Source: Buttiauxella gaviniae (GTDB lineage Bacteria > Pseudomonadota > Gammaproteobacteria > Enterobacterales > Enterobacteriaceae). From it: a DNA stretch of 64,000 bases. The notes below the pieces were generated by a model, which saw only the letters and a program-made list of their open reading frames with translations, did no database searches and was not told the DNA's origin. Positions 1 to 12,205 of the stretch are shown one piece after another. Within the stretch, counting starts at the first letter, position 1. Every line of letters starts with the position of its first letter. Location: the NCBI RefSeq assembly GCF_040786275.1, contig NZ_JBFMVT010000002.1, positions 1,426,001 to 1,490,000 on the forward strand, given 5' to 3'. Position numbers and translations under genes: made by a program.

Positions 1-2626
1 GCTGTCCGACCGTAATATCGCAAAAAATCGTCTGCCGGTTCCGGCACCGATGGCGGTGGGCGCGATTCAGACACGCCTGGTTGAGAAGAGCCTGCGTTGC
101 GATGCCAACATCATCGTTGAAACGGCAAGTGCGCGTGACCCACACCACTTCGCGGTTCTGCTCGGTTTTGGCGCAACGGCAATCTACCCTTACCTCGCCT
201 ACGAAACGCTGGCGAAACTGGTCGATACTGCAGCCATTGAAAAATCTTACCGTGCAGTGATGCAGAACTACCGTAACGGCATCAACAAAGGCCTGTACAA
301 GATCATGTCCAAAATGGGCATCTCGACTGTCGCCTCTTACCGTTGCTCAAAACTGTTTGAAGCGGTTGGCCTGCATAAAGAAGTTTCCGAGCTGTGCTTC
401 CAGGGCGTTGTCAGCCGTATTGGCGGTGCAGGTTTCAGCGACTTCCAACAAGATTTGCTGAATCTGTCTAAGCGCGCGTGGCTTGCCCGCAAACCGCTGG
501 ATCAGGGTGGTCAGCTGAAATACGTCCACGGCGGTGAATATCACGCTTACAACCCGGATGTGGTTCAGACATTGCAAAGAGCGGTAAACAGTGGCGAGTA
601 CAAAGATTATCAAGAGTACGCGAAGCTTGTGAATGAGCGCCCGGTGGCAACACTGCGCGATATGCTCGCCCTGAATCCGCAAGGTGAAAGCGTGCGCATT
701 GAAGACGTAGAACCCGCCTCTGAGCTGTTCAAACGCTTTGATACTGCCGCAATGTCTATCGGCGCATTAAGCCCTGAAGCGCATGAATCTCTGGCTGAAG
801 CGATGAACAGCATCGGCGGGAACTCAAACTCCGGCGAAGGTGGGGAAGATCCTGCGCGTTACGGCACTAACAAAGTGTCCCGTATCAAGCAGGTCGCATC
901 GGGTCGTTTCGGCGTAACGCCGGCTTACCTGGTTAACGCGGATGTTATCCAGATTAAAGTCGCTCAGGGTGCAAAACCGGGCGAAGGCGGCCAGTTGCCG
1001 GGAGATAAAGTCACGCCGTATATCGCGAAACTGCGTTATTCCGTGCCTGGCGTGACGCTGATTTCCCCACCGCCGCACCACGATATTTACTCTATCGAAG
1101 ATTTGGCCCAGCTGATTTTCGACCTCAAGCAGGTCAACCCGAAAGCGATGATTTCGGTGAAACTGGTTTCCGAACCAGGCGTCGGGACCATCGCCACCGG
1201 TGTGGCTAAAGCGTATGCCGACCTGATTACTATCGCCGGTTACGACGGTGGTACCGGTGCAAGCCCGCTGTCATCAGTGAAATATGCAGGCTGCCCGTGG
1301 GAGCTGGGTCTGGTGGAAACACAGCAGGCGCTGGTCGCTAACGGCCTGCGTCACAAGATCCGCCTCCAGGTTGATGGCGGCCTGAAAACCGGCCTCGATA
1401 TCATTAAAGCAGCGATCCTCGGCGCAGAAAGCTTTGGTTTCGGTACCGGCCCAATGGTCGCATTGGGTTGTAAATACCTGCGTATTTGCCACCTGAACAA
1501 CTGCGCAACCGGTGTTGCAACTCAAGACGAAAAACTGCGTAAGAACCACTATCACGGCTTGCCGTTCAAAGTAACAAACTACTTTGAATTTATCGCCCGT
1601 GAAACGCGTGAGTTAATGGCGCAGTTAGGCGTGAAACGTTTGGTGGACCTGATTGGCCGCACCGATCTGCTTAAAGAGCTGGACGGTTTCACCGCGAAAC
1701 AACAAAACCTGGAGCTGTCTAATCTGCTGAAAACAGCCGAACCTATGCCGGGCAAAGCGGTGTACTGCACCGAAAATAACCCGCCATTTGATAAAGGCGA
1801 TCTGAACGCCCAGTTGCTGAGCCAGGCGAAGCAGTATGTGGATGATAAACAGAGTAAAACGTTCTGGTTTGATATCCGCAACACTGACCGTTCAGTGGGT
1901 GCCATGTTGTCTGGTTATATCGCGCAGCATAATGGCGACCAGGGTCTGGCAGCCGATCCGATTAAAGCGCACTTCAGCGGCACCGCAGGCCAGAGCTTTG
2001 GCGTATGGAATGCCGGAGGCGTTGAACTGCATCTGACTGGCGATGCCAACGACTATGTCGGTAAAGGCATGGCGGGCGGTTTGATCTCCTTGCGTCCTCC
2101 GGTGGGATCAGCCTTCCGTAGCCACGAAGCAACCATCATCGGTAACACCTGTTTGTACGGTGCAACGGGCGGCAAACTTTATGCCGCTGGCCGTGCGGGT
2201 GAGCGTTTCGCCGTGCGTAACTCCGGGGCTATCACCGTAGTTGAAGGTATTGGCGACAACGGTTGTGAATACATGACGGGCGGTATTGTCTGTGTCATCG
2301 GCAAAACGGGCGTGAACTTCGGGGCAGGGATGACCGGTGGTTTCGCTTACGTGCTGGATGAAGAGGGTGATTTCCGTAAACGCGTTAACCCTGAACTGGT
2401 AGAACTGCTCAACGTTGATGAGCTGGCAATTCATGAAGAGCACCTGCGCGGTATGATTACCGAGCACGTACAGTTGACGGGTTCCCAGCGCGGCGAAGAG
2501 ATTCTGGCTAACTGGCCGGTATTTGCATCGAAATTCACCCTGGTTAAACCGAAATCCAGTGATGTCAAAGCATTGTTGGGTCACCGCAGTCGCAGCGCAG
2601 CCGAGCTGCGGGTGCAGGCGCAGTAA
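1..2626 (+). CDS. gltB: Glutamate synthase (NADPH) large subunit, 3' part
   Basis: This is the C-terminal 874 or so codons of GltB, open at the left window edge; the reading frame runs from base 2 with no start needed. With GltD it makes glutamate from glutamine and 2-oxoglutarate in the cytoplasm. The visible part covers the FMN-binding synthase domain, the cysteine cluster around [15 protein letters not shown] (about bases 1470-1515) that holds the 3Fe-4S centre in the family, and the C-terminal glycine-rich beta-helix (repeated GG motifs such as [11 protein letters not shown] and TGGIVCVIG). The stop lies 9 bases before gltD, so the two are co-transcribed as in other enterobacteria. The missing N-terminal third would hold the glutaminase domain. 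Identification is very secure. Confidence 0.98.
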   Translation, partial: LSDRNIAKNRLPVPAPMAVGAIQTRLVEKSLRCDANIIVETASARDPHHFAVLLGFGATAIYPYLAYETLAKLVDTAAIEKSYRAVMQNYRNGINKGLYKIMSKMGISTVASYRCSKLFEAVGLHKEVSELCFQGVVSRIGGAGFSDFQQDLLNLSKRAWLARKPLDQGGQLKYVHGGEYHAYNPDVVQTLQRAVNSGEYKDYQEYAKLVNERPVATLRDMLALNPQGESVRIEDVEPASELFKRFDTAAMSIGALSPEAHESLAEAMNSIGGNSNSGEGGEDPARYGTNKVSRIKQVASGRFGVTPAYLVNADVIQIKVAQGAKPGEGGQLPGDKVTPYIAKLRYSVPGVTLISPPPHHDIYSIEDLAQLIFDLKQVNPKAMISVKLVSEPGVGTIATGVAKAYADLITIAGYDGGTGASPLSSVKYAGCPWELGLVETQQALVANGLRHKIRLQVDGGLKTGLDIIKAAILGAESFGFGTGPMVALGCKYLRICHLNNCATGVATQDEKLRKNHYHGLPFKVTNYFEFIARETRELMAQLGVKRLVDLIGRTDLLKELDGFTAKQQNLELSNLLKTAEPMPGKAVYCTENNPPFDKGDLNAQLLSQAKQYVDDKQSKTFWFDIRNTDRSVGAMLSGYIAQHNGDQGLAADPIKAHFSGTAGQSFGVWNAGGVELHLTGDANDYVGKGMAGGLISLRPPVGSAFRSHEATIIGNTCLYGATGGKLYAAGRAGERFAVRNSGAITVVEGIGDNGCEYMTGGIVCVIGKTGVNFGAGMTGGFAYVLDEEGDFRKRVNPELVELLNVDELAIHEEHLRGMITEHVQLTGSQRGEEILANWPVFASKFTLVKPKSSDVKALLGHRSRSAAELRVQAQ

Positions 2627-4054
<1,428 letters not shown>

Positions 4055-4070
4055 CGCTTTATAGAAGTCA

Positions 4071-4107
4071 AAAAGCCCGGTGATATTTTTGTCACCGGGC
4101 TTTTTTT
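4071..4107. terminator. Rho-independent terminator between gltD and nanT
   Basis: A 10-bp perfect stem AGCCCGGTGA / TCACCGGGCT with an 8-base loop is followed on the plus strand by seven Ts and preceded by a run of As. It can end both gltBD (plus) and nanT (minus) transcripts. Confidence 0.9.
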
Positions 4108-4125
4108 ATGATTAAAGCAAGGGGC

Positions 4126-5619
4126 TTATTTTACTGCTTTCTGCATGACTCGCCCTTTAGCCGGATGCGCCTTAACGGCACCGCTAAACGGTTTACCATC
4201 AATGGCATCGTGCGTGCGTGATGCTTCAGGGTGAATCCAGCGCTGAACGCGAGACGGCATATCCAGGCCAATCAACAGAATGACTACAAAGGTCAGGCTA
4301 AATGAGAGCGAAGCCAGCGCGGTGCCTAAATCAAGACGTTGAGCGATGGTCGCACCAATCACCGGTGCCAGCGCACCGCCAAGGGCACCCACGTTGTAGG
4401 TAAAGCCAAGCCCTGCAGCACGCTGCTCGGTATCGAAGTAGCCGCCAATCAGTTTTGGCAGAATCCCTGAAATCCCCTGCCCCAGCATTTGTTGTAAGAA
4501 CAGAAGCAGCCCTAAAACCCATATGTTCCCACCGCCGATAGCGAAGACGGGAATAATGAGCAATTGTGAGGCCAGCAAGCTGCAGACGTAGGCTTTACGC
4601 GTCCCTAACCAATCTCCGAGGAAACCTCCCACACAACACCCTACCGCCGCCCCAAACCCGCTAAAGAATAAGACATGTGCCACCGTTGCAGGATCGTAGG
4701 CTAGTTCCGTTTTAAGATAAGTGGGCAGCAATGCCTGGATAGGCCAGGAATAGAGGAAAGCAAAGAAGACGACAACCATTAGCGTGACACCCGTTGGCCA
4801 ACGTTTCCCACTGCTCTGCACCATAAAGCTGATGAAAATAGCTGCGCATATCAGGCCAAGTACTGTGATAAGCACAGCATTTCCAAGGTTACCGGCAAAG
4901 CTGAAGTAAAGCGCGCTGGCGACGACAATTGTCAGGCCAATATTAATCACTCTGTGTTCGCCCCGGTACAAAATATCCACCATGGTTTTGGTGGGAACTT
5001 TGTCAGCAAACTTCTCTTTCCAGTCTTCCGCTTCGGGAATATTTTTACGCAGCCAGAGCGCAAAAATAATAGGCAAAATGCCGATGAAGAACAGCGCACG
5101 CCAGCCCCATTCAGGCACTACGACGCTATATACCTGAGCGGCAATAACGGCTCCCACGGAAAAGCCAGAGATCAAAAAACCGCTCGCTTTATTACGTAGG
5201 TGCTTCGGCCAGCTTTCAATGACGTAAGTTGCACTGGAACCGTATTCCCCTGCCATACCCATACCAATTAGCAGTCGGGCGAGAAACATCGTGGTGAAAC
5301 CTGGGGCAAAACCGCACGCCAGCGTACCGAATGAAAACAGCACGATGCTAGTGATCATGGCGAGTTTACGACCATACCGATCGCCCATCGCGCCTAAAAC
5401 CAGCCCACCAAACCAGCGTGAGATAAACGCTGCGGAAATTAAGCTCGCAGCTTGAACCGTTGTCAGACCAAATTCGCTTTGAATTTCTGTAAGGACTAGC
5501 GCTATCAGGACAAAATCAAAACCATCCAACAAATAGCCAATCCAGGCAGCTGAAAATGCTTTCCATTGCGGCTTAGTCAAATGGCGATACCACGGGATCT
5601 GTTGGGCAGTGTTATTCAT
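4126..5619 (-). CDS. nanT: Sialic acid (N-acetylneuraminate) MFS transporter
   Basis: The 497-residue inner-membrane protein imports N-acetylneuraminate by proton symport. It matches E. coli NanT (496 aa) throughout: an N-terminal IPWYRHL, the DRYGRK loop typical of the major facilitator family, and the [19 protein letters not shown] stretch. Many hydrophobic segments are visible, consistent with the 14-segment NanT topology. It lies 89 bases after nanA and probably shares its NanR-controlled promoter. In E. coli nanE and nanK follow nanT; here the next feature is the gltD terminator, so the operon ends with this gene. Confidence 0.96.
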   Translation of the reverse strand: MNNTAQQIPWYRHLTKPQWKAFSAAWIGYLLDGFDFVLIALVLTEIQSEFGLTTVQAASLISAAFISRWFGGLVLGAMGDRYGRKLAMITSIVLFSFGTLACGFAPGFTTMFLARLLIGMGMAGEYGSSATYVIESWPKHLRNKASGFLISGFSVGAVIAAQVYSVVVPEWGWRALFFIGILPIIFALWLRKNIPEAEDWKEKFADKVPTKTMVDILYRGEHRVINIGLTIVVASALYFSFAGNLGNAVLITVLGLICAAIFISFMVQSSGKRWPTGVTLMVVVFFAFLYSWPIQALLPTYLKTELAYDPATVAHVLFFSGFGAAVGCCVGGFLGDWLGTRKAYVCSLLASQLLIIPVFAIGGGNIWVLGLLLFLQQMLGQGISGILPKLIGGYFDTEQRAAGLGFTYNVGALGGALAPVIGATIAQRLDLGTALASLSFSLTFVVILLIGLDMPSRVQRWIHPEASRTHDAIDGKPFSGAVKAHPAKGRVMQKAVK

Positions 5620-5708
5620 AAAGCACTCCCGGTGCGGGTCGGTAAAACCCGCCCTTTGGTTAGGTATTATGGATACTGGCTTTCAGCATCATGATTTATG
5701 TGAGTTCT

Positions 5709-6608
5709 TCAGAACGTTGCGCGTTCCTTTTGAAGCTGCTCTGCGAGCGCTTTCAGTTCAGGCAAATATTGTTCTTCAACCGGGGCAAACGGTTTGCGGC
5801 ACAGAGGCACAGCGACGACATCCATGTAATGCAGTAACGTTTTCAGCCCACGGAAAACCCCGACCTTAATTAACAAATCAATAACTTTATTACATTCACT
5901 TTGCAACTGGCTTGCACGCTGCATATCCCCTTCCTGCACAGCTTGCTTGATAGCCAAGTAACGCCAGGCCATCACGTTGTAAGTGCTGCCAATCCCGCCG
6001 TCAGCGCCCGCTAACAGACCAGAGGCAAAGATCTCGTCATAACCGTTGTAGAGCACAAGATCCGGGTAAGCGCGGCGGATCTGCTCCATCTGGTAGAGAT
6101 CGCCAGAGGTTTGCTTTAACGCGCCAACGCCAGGCAAGTTGATCAGCGTGCCTATCTGCTCAAGAGTTAATTTCACGCCGCTTAGGGCTGGAATGTTGTA
6201 AACCACCATCGGCAAACCGCCGGACGAATCAATCACTGCGCGGTAGTGGTCGCAATGTTCATTGAAGCTGAACGGGTAGTAAAACGGCGTTACCGCGGAG
6301 ACGGCATCAAATCCATAACGGTGGGCTGCACTCGCCAGCGTCTGGCTTTCATGGGTGCTGATGCCGCCAACGTGCGCGATTAAAGTCACTTTTCCTTTAG
6401 CTTCTTCAGCGACGATTTCCAGCACCTGCTCACGTTCCTGCGTGCTCTGCAAGAAAGCTTCCCCGGTGGACCCACCGACGTACAGGCCATCGACGCCCTG
6501 TTCAATATTGAAACGAACCAGACGTCGTAAGCTGTCGGTATCAATTTGTTGTTGCTGGTTAAAAGGAGTAAGCAGTGCGGGCATTACACCGCGAAGATTC
6601 TGTTTCAT
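5709..6608 (-). CDS. nanA: N-acetylneuraminate lyase
   Basis: The 299-residue aldolase (E. coli 297) splits N-acetylneuraminate into pyruvate and N-acetylmannosamine. It belongs to the DapA/NanA TIM-barrel family: the GGSTGE pyruvate-binding motif lies at residues 45-50, the catalytic tyrosine is Y137 in VVYNIPA and the Schiff-base lysine is K165 in ALKQTSGD. It is the first gene of the nanA-nanT unit, preceded by a NanR operator. The N-acetylmannosamine product needs NanK and NanE, neither of which is in this window. Confidence 0.97.
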   Translation of the reverse strand: MKQNLRGVMPALLTPFNQQQQIDTDSLRRLVRFNIEQGVDGLYVGGSTGEAFLQSTQEREQVLEIVAEEAKGKVTLIAHVGGISTHESQTLASAAHRYGFDAVSAVTPFYYPFSFNEHCDHYRAVIDSSGGLPMVVYNIPALSGVKLTLEQIGTLINLPGVGALKQTSGDLYQMEQIRRAYPDLVLYNGYDEIFASGLLAGADGGIGSTYNVMAWRYLAIKQAVQEGDMQRASQLQSECNKVIDLLIKVGVFRGLKTLLHYMDVVAVPLCRKPFAPVEEQYLPELKALAEQLQKERATF

Positions 6609-6645
6609 AAACGCCTCTGTGTTGTCTGGTTTCTATAAATAACGA

Positions 6646-6668
6646 TATACCTTTATACCTGTTATACC
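6646..6668 (-). promoter_or_regulatory. NanR operator upstream of nanA
   Basis: Three GGTATA direct repeats read on the minus strand, at 6668-6663, 6659-6654 and 6651-6646, spaced 9 and 8 bases apart. E. coli NanR is known to bind GGTATA repeats that overlap the nanA promoter, and nanR lies immediately upstream, so this is very likely the NanR binding site that represses nanAT until sialic acid is present. Confidence 0.85.
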
Positions 6669-6780
6669 AGATTAAAAAACAAACACCACGCCACTATGAA
6701 CTCAGGATGCGATCCAGCTCATACAAAATAATGATGGATGATCAATTGATACTAAAGAAGAGGTGCGAAGGATCGCAGAT

Positions 6781-7572
6781 TTATGTAGAGGACTTTTTAG
6801 ACATACGTTTACGAGGAGCCGGGTAATAAGAGGCAAACACGCTTTTCAGGTGAGCCTTCAATGCCGCATCCGCTGCATCAGGATCTCGAGCCTGGATTGC
6901 GTTATAAATCTCAATATGCTGCTGATAACTAATATTATTATGAGCATGAAGCTCAACCTGAGAAACCGTAGGACGCGCTGCAATCAACCAGTCCAGCAAT
7001 GCAACATGCACCGCCATGAAGATAGGGTTATCAGGGATCTCTGCCAGTTCACGGTGGAATTCAATATCGGATCGAATAAACAGATCGTTATCATCCAGAG
7101 CCTGATTATTCATCTCAAGCGCTTTTCCAAGGCGGGCGATTTGTTCATCGGTAGCAAACTCTGCGGCATAACGAACCAGACTTGATTCAAAGAACATGCG
7201 CAGTTGCTCAAAATGAGCGATGCCGCCAGGACGGGAGAGAAAATCTTTCGCCACGCCAGAGAGTTCACCAATGATGGTATCCGCCGAAGGCCGTGAAACG
7301 CGGGCGCGCTCCCCGTTACTGATTTGTACCAGCCCCTTTCGTTTCAGCGCCGCAAGTGCTTCGCGCACCGACGGGCGGCCAACATTGAAAAAAGCCATGA
7401 GTTCGCGCTCAGAAGGCAGTTGTTCGCCCTCGGCAAATTCGCGTCTGCGAATCATTTGCTCAAGCTCTTCCTCCACCATTTCCGAGAGTTTTTTACGCGC
7501 AAGCGGGCGACGGCGCATCGTATGTCCGATGGTTTCAGTCGTCTCAGCGGGTTGCTCGTCAAATGTGCTCAT
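6781..7572 (-). CDS. nanR: GntR/FadR-type transcriptional repressor of sialic acid genes
   Basis: The 263-residue protein has the length of E. coli NanR. An N-terminal winged helix-turn-helix of the GntR family spans about residues 27-95 ([19 protein letters not shown], then [19 protein letters not shown]). It is followed by an all-helical FCD effector domain with conserved histidines ([19 protein letters not shown]) that bind metal in this family. The basic C-terminal tail (PRKRMSKKS) differs from E. coli. It sits upstream of nanA in the same direction with an intergenic region of 172 bases. N-acetylneuraminate relieves repression in E. coli. Confidence 0.95.
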   Translation of the reverse strand: MSTFDEQPAETTETIGHTMRRRPLARKKLSEMVEEELEQMIRRREFAEGEQLPSERELMAFFNVGRPSVREALAALKRKGLVQISNGERARVSRPSADTIIGELSGVAKDFLSRPGGIAHFEQLRMFFESSLVRYAAEFATDEQIARLGKALEMNNQALDDNDLFIRSDIEFHRELAEIPDNPIFMAVHVALLDWLIAARPTVSQVELHAHNNISYQQHIEIYNAIQARDPDAADAALKAHLKSVFASYYPAPRKRMSKKSST

Positions 7573-7680
7573 AGCGTTAGAATCTGGCCGGTTAATGGAA
7601 GGAAGATCGCAAATACTATTGTCGAATCATAACACAGCAAATCTTGGCTTACGTAAAGATGCAATCTATGGGTTTATTTT

Positions 7681-7712
7681 AAAAAGTAAAAAGCCAGTCA
7701 TCAGACTGGCTT
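7681..7712 (-). terminator. Terminator of the sspAB operon
   Basis: On the minus strand a 9-bp stem AAGCCAGTC / GACTGGCTT closes a TGAT loop and is followed by a T-rich tail (TTTTACTTTTT). It lies about 30 bases beyond the sspB stop. Confidence 0.85.
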
Positions 7713-7744
7713 CGATTGGCATTTTACCTGCATGATTTGACGAG

Positions 7745-8242
7745 TTACTTCACAACGCGCAGTGCCGGACGGCCACCGCGCGGAGGAGGTTCGTCGTCCG
7801 GGCCATTGTCATCTTCATCGTGATCGGGACGATCGCCATCGATCACCTGCATCACCATTTCTGAATCAGACGACAACTGCTCAACATTGCTATGACCTTC
7901 ACCTTCTTCGTCATAGTTAGCTTCCGGCTCGAACATGGTACCTGCACCATTTTCCCGAGCGTAGATAGCCAGAACCGCGGCCATAGGAACAAAGACCTGG
8001 CGTGGCACACCGCCAAAGCGAGCATTGAAGCGCACTTCGTTGTTAGCCAACTCCAGGTTTCCTACTGCACGCGGTGCAATGTTCAGAACAATTTGCCCGT
8101 CACGTGCATATTCCATCGGGACATGTACGCCAGGTAATGTCACATCCACCACCAGATGCGGAGTGAGCTGGTTGTCCAATAGCCACTCGTAAAAAGCACG
8201 GAGCAGATAAGGACGACGTGGTGACAATTGTGACATATCCAT
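7745..8242 (-). CDS. sspB: ClpXP specificity-enhancing factor (adaptor)
   Basis: The 165-residue protein equals E. coli SspB in length. It tethers ssrA-tagged, ribosome-rescued peptides and the N-terminal RseA fragment to ClpXP. The N-terminal substrate-binding domain (RRPYLLRAFYEWLLDNQLTP, about residues 1-110) is almost invariant. It is followed by an acidic flexible linker rich in D and E and the ClpX-binding tail RGGRPALRVVK. The start is 3 bases downstream of the sspA stop, so the two are translated from one message. Confidence 0.97.
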   Translation of the reverse strand: MDMSQLSPRRPYLLRAFYEWLLDNQLTPHLVVDVTLPGVHVPMEYARDGQIVLNIAPRAVGNLELANNEVRFNARFGGVPRQVFVPMAAVLAIYARENGAGTMFEPEANYDEEGEGHSNVEQLSSDSEMVMQVIDGDRPDHDEDDNGPDDEPPPRGGRPALRVVK

Positions 8243-8245
8243 GAA

Positions 8246-8887
8246 TTAGCCCCGAGTCTGCAGACGCATTTCGCGCTCAGGTTCGGTGAGAGAAGCCAGG
8301 AATGAATCACGCTCAAACACGCGAGTCATGTAACCTTTCATCTCTTTAGAACCTGCGCCTGTCAGCTCAATACCCATTTGCGGCAAACGCCACAGCAGCG
8401 GTGCCAGGTAGCAATCTACCAGGCTGAACTCATCACTCAGGAAGAAAGGTTTCTGAGTAAATACAGGTGCGATTGCCAGCAATTCTTCGCGTAATTGCTT
8501 GCGTGCAGCATCAGCTTCTTGAGCAGAACCGTTCATCACGATATGCATCAGGGAGTACCAGTCTTTCTGGATACGATGCATGTACAGGCGACTTTCACCA
8601 CGAGCAACCGGGTAAACCGGCATTAATGGTGGATGCGGGAAACGCTCATCAAGATATTCCATGATGATGCGGGATTCCCACAGGGTAAGTTCGCGGTCAA
8701 CCAGGGTCGGTACGCTGTGATTTGGGTTGAGGTCAATCAGATCCTGAGGCAGGTTATCCGTTTCCACATGCTCAATTTCAACGCTAACACCTTTTTCAGC
8801 CAGTACGATACGTACCTGGTGGCTATAGATGTCAGTAGGACCGGAAAACAGCGTCATCACCGAACGTTTGTTGGCAGCGACAGCCAT
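8246..8887 (-). CDS. sspA: Stringent starvation protein A, RNA polymerase-associated
   Basis: The 213-residue protein (E. coli 212) has a glutathione S-transferase fold but no transferase activity in known members. It binds RNA polymerase and supports acid resistance and stationary-phase gene control. The N-terminal thioredoxin-like domain begins with MAVAANKRSVMTLFSGPTD and carries the PTLVDRELTLWES segment. I chose the ATG at 8887, preceded by GGAGG at 5-base spacing, over an in-frame TTG at 8899 that overlaps that ribosome site. It is the first gene of sspAB. Confidence 0.97.
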   Translation of the reverse strand: MAVAANKRSVMTLFSGPTDIYSHQVRIVLAEKGVSVEIEHVETDNLPQDLIDLNPNHSVPTLVDRELTLWESRIIMEYLDERFPHPPLMPVYPVARGESRLYMHRIQKDWYSLMHIVMNGSAQEADAARKQLREELLAIAPVFTQKPFFLSDEFSLVDCYLAPLLWRLPQMGIELTGAGSKEMKGYMTRVFERDSFLASLTEPEREMRLQTRG

Positions 8888-9046
8888 GAAAACCTCCAAG
8901 TTTATTCAGAAAATTACTGCTAATAGCCGCAAGCAAGCGGCAACTAACCTGACCGTTTGATACCCATTACGCCGGAAAACCACCAGCCGCCAAAAAAAGA
9001 GGCGAAAACAACCTGATGCCGACCTTTGGGCAGAAAATTGGTTGAT

Positions 9047-9055
9047 AGTTTACCA
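9047..9055 (-). promoter_or_regulatory. Candidate extended -10 promoter for sspAB
   Basis: On the minus strand TGGTAAACT offers an extended -10 element (TAAACT at 9052-9047) about 160 bases before the sspA start. No good -35 hexamer is visible 17 bases upstream. The 8888-9211 interval otherwise holds the rpsI terminator and a 16-base palindrome at 9101-9116. Confidence 0.4.
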
Positions 9056-9149
9056 GATTTTACGGGTTTTGTGGGGAGTGGATCTGGAATTAGCCTGAAA
9101 TATGATGCTTATCATAATGTTAGCAGCGCTAAATATAATTTTCAGGCAT

Positions 9150-9179
9150 AAAAAAACCCGGTACAGGACCGGGTTTTTT
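9150..9179. terminator. Terminator after rpsI
   Basis: A 9-bp stem AAACCCGGT / ACCGGGTTT with a 5-base loop is flanked by A and T runs on both sides. On the minus strand it ends the rplM-rpsI message 33 bases after the stop codon. Confidence 0.9.
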
Positions 9180-9211
9180 CGCAAATTGTATTCTGCAAAA
9201 GCAGAGGACAA

Positions 9212-10083
<872 letters not shown>

Positions 10084-10212
10084 TCACCCAAACGTTTAAA
10101 ATCAGTTCAAGGTTCACACGACAAAGTCCGGCAAACCTACCCCTTCGAATAGCCAATGCCAGCACGACCAAGTTTTGGGAAAAAAACTTTGGTTGTAACG
10201 TGGGGTCGCAAG

Positions 10213-10242
10213 ATTATAGGGAAGTCGCTTGTAAAGGTCGAA
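10213..10242 (-). promoter_or_regulatory. Candidate promoter for rplM-rpsI
   Basis: On the minus strand TTCGAC (10242-10237) and a perfect TATAAT (10218-10213) are separated by 18 bases. Transcription would start near 10206, giving a leader of about 160 bases before rplM. The element overlaps the short gap after zapE. Confidence 0.65.
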
Positions 10243-10295
10243 CCTTTTTGTAGTTTTTGTCACAGTTTGTGGTCAGCTTTACATACAAATTGTGT

Positions 10296-11414
10296 TCAAG
10301 GCATATGCGACAGACGTAAATACTCTTCACTTTGCATCTCTTGCAGACGAGACAAACAGCGCTGGAACTCGAAACGCAATCTTTCACCCTGGTAAATCTC
10401 AAACAATGGCACCTGCGCTGAAACCACAAGCTTAACGTGGCGCTCGTAAAACTCATCGACTAGCGCGATGAAGCGACGAGCTTCGTTTTCATTACGGGTG
10501 TTCATAATCGGCACATTAAACAGCATCACGGTATGGAACAGACGCGATAAAGCGATGTAATCATGCTGGCTGCGGGCATCAACGCATAACGTATTAAAAT
10601 CAACGGCTAATGTCTGATTCGCAAGGCCGAGCGTGGCTAATGACCGATGGTTGATTTCCAGTACAGGTTCCCCTGCCCGCACGGTTCCAGCCAAAGCGGC
10701 GTAAAGTTTTTCCATTTGCTGCGCAGTTGCATCATTTAGCGGAGAAAGCCAAAGGTGTGCCTGAGTGAGCGTTCTCAAACGGTAATCAATTCCCGCATCG
10801 ACATTCATCACCTCGCAATAGCGTTTTATCGCCTCAATGGCCGGGATAAAACGAGGCCGTTGCAAGCCATTGCGGTACAGCTCGTCAGGAGGAATGTTCG
10901 AGGTCGCAACCAGTGTAATCCCGCGTGCAAACAGGGCCTGCATCAGGGTGCCAAGCAGCATTGCATCGGTGATATCAGATACGAAAAATTCATCAAAACA
11001 GAGAATATCGGTTTCGGATTTGAAACGGTCAGCAATCAATTCCAGCGGATCGGTTTGCCCCTGAAGTTCGGCCAGTTCTTCATGGACGCGCAGCATGAAT
11101 CGGTGAAAGTGCAGCCGCAGCTTACGATCGCCAGGTAGACTCTGAAAAAACATATCCATGAGCCAGGTTTTCCCTCGCCCTACTCCGCCCCACATGTATA
11201 GCCCGCGCACAGGCTCCTGGCTTGTGAAAGCGCTACGCTTACCAAAGAGTTTGCCAAAGAAACCCCCGCTTGCGACTGGGGTCGGTTTTTGCTGGCTTAA
11301 TGCTTGCCAGATAGCGTCCAGCTTGACTACAGCGTCACGTTGAACATCATCGGGTTGATAGCTGCCCTCGCTCAGGGCTTGTTGGTAGCGCGATGCAGGG
11401 GAGAGATTTTGCAT
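10296..11414 (-). CDS. zapE: Cell division ATPase ZapE
   Basis: The 372-residue AFG1-family P-loop ATPase corresponds to E. coli ZapE/YhcM (375 aa), which joins the constricting Z ring and destabilises FtsZ polymers in an ATP-dependent way. Walker A is GGVGRGKT at residues 76-83 and Walker B is ILCFDEFFV near 136-144; the sensor region TLVATSNIPP follows. The C-terminal part (ALVDEFYERHVKLVVSA, then QRCLSRLQEMQS) is typical. It is divergent from zapG, with a 180-base region between them. Confidence 0.95.
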   Translation of the reverse strand: MQNLSPASRYQQALSEGSYQPDDVQRDAVVKLDAIWQALSQQKPTPVASGGFFGKLFGKRSAFTSQEPVRGLYMWGGVGRGKTWLMDMFFQSLPGDRKLRLHFHRFMLRVHEELAELQGQTDPLELIADRFKSETDILCFDEFFVSDITDAMLLGTLMQALFARGITLVATSNIPPDELYRNGLQRPRFIPAIEAIKRYCEVMNVDAGIDYRLRTLTQAHLWLSPLNDATAQQMEKLYAALAGTVRAGEPVLEINHRSLATLGLANQTLAVDFNTLCVDARSQHDYIALSRLFHTVMLFNVPIMNTRNENEARRFIALVDEFYERHVKLVVSAQVPLFEIYQGERLRFEFQRCLSRLQEMQSEEYLRLSHMP

Positions 11415-11594
11415 GGTATTATGGTATTCCCTTAAAAATCGGATTGCCGTTTACTTAGTACTTTAAAAAGGACGGTTGTCGAAAAAAAGGCCGTTCTACC
11501 CTAAGCGATGCTGCGTCAGGATTCCACTTCTCTTAGGTTAACGGTTATAGTGGCTACATTACCCTACGGAAACACAAGACAACGGGAGAAGTAC

Positions 11595-11996
11595 ATGACC
11601 TGGGAATATGCGCTAATTGGGTTAGTTGTTGGCATCATCATTGGTGCCGTTGCGATGCGTTTTGGCAACCGCAAGCTGCGTCAGCAGCAGGCAATGCAGT
11701 ACGAGATCGAGAAAAACAAAGCAGAACTTGAAGAGTACCGTGAAGAATTAGTTAGCCATTTTGCCCGTAGCGCAGAGTTGCTGGACAACATGGCTGATGA
11801 TTATCGCCAGCTTTATCAACATATGGCGAAGAGCTCCAGCAGCCTGTTGCCAGAAATGTCAGCCGAAGCGAATCCATTCCGCAACCGCCTCGCTGAGTCA
11901 GAAGCCAGCAACGATCAGGCACCGGTTCAAATGCCGCGTGACTACTCTGATGGTGCATCCGGTTTGTTACGTACCGAACGCGCAAAACGCGATTAA
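11595..11996 (+). CDS. zapG: Inner-membrane Z-ring/cell-shape protein ZapG (YhcB, DUF1043)
   Basis: The 133-residue protein matches E. coli YhcB (132 aa), an inner-membrane protein tied to cell division and envelope growth. One N-terminal membrane segment (residues 3-22, YALIGLVVGIIIGAVAM) is followed by a long helix rich in E, K and Q that probably forms a coiled coil (about 28-80), then a conserved region SLLPEMSAEANPFRNRL. The ATG at 11595 was chosen over an upstream ATG because it gives the conserved MTWEYALIG start and has a GGGAGAAG ribosome site. Confidence 0.95.
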   Translation: MTWEYALIGLVVGIIIGAVAMRFGNRKLRQQQAMQYEIEKNKAELEEYREELVSHFARSAELLDNMADDYRQLYQHMAKSSSSLLPEMSAEANPFRNRLAESEASNDQAPVQMPRDYSDGASGLLRTERAKRD

Positions 11997-12019
11997 TCAC
12001 ATTTGTAAGATATTTTTCC

Positions 12020-12042
12020 TGGGGCACGCGTTTCGTGCCCCA
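12020..12042 (+). terminator. Hairpin downstream of zapG
   Basis: A perfect 9-bp stem TGGGGCACG / CGTGCCCCA with a 5-base loop starts 24 bases after the zapG stop. It lacks a clean U tract on either strand, so it may be a weak terminator or an mRNA-end stabiliser. Confidence 0.5.
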
Positions 12043-12205
12043 AAACTCTCTCCAGCACAGCTATCATTTACTTATATCACCTCACTCTATAACAACATTG
12101 TTACCCGGCTGATATTTCAATAACATCTGAATGTTATACCCTGTAGCTTACAGGATAATGGGTAGACGGGTTTTCCTTTTTCCAGGTCACGAGAGCAAAC
12201 CATCA

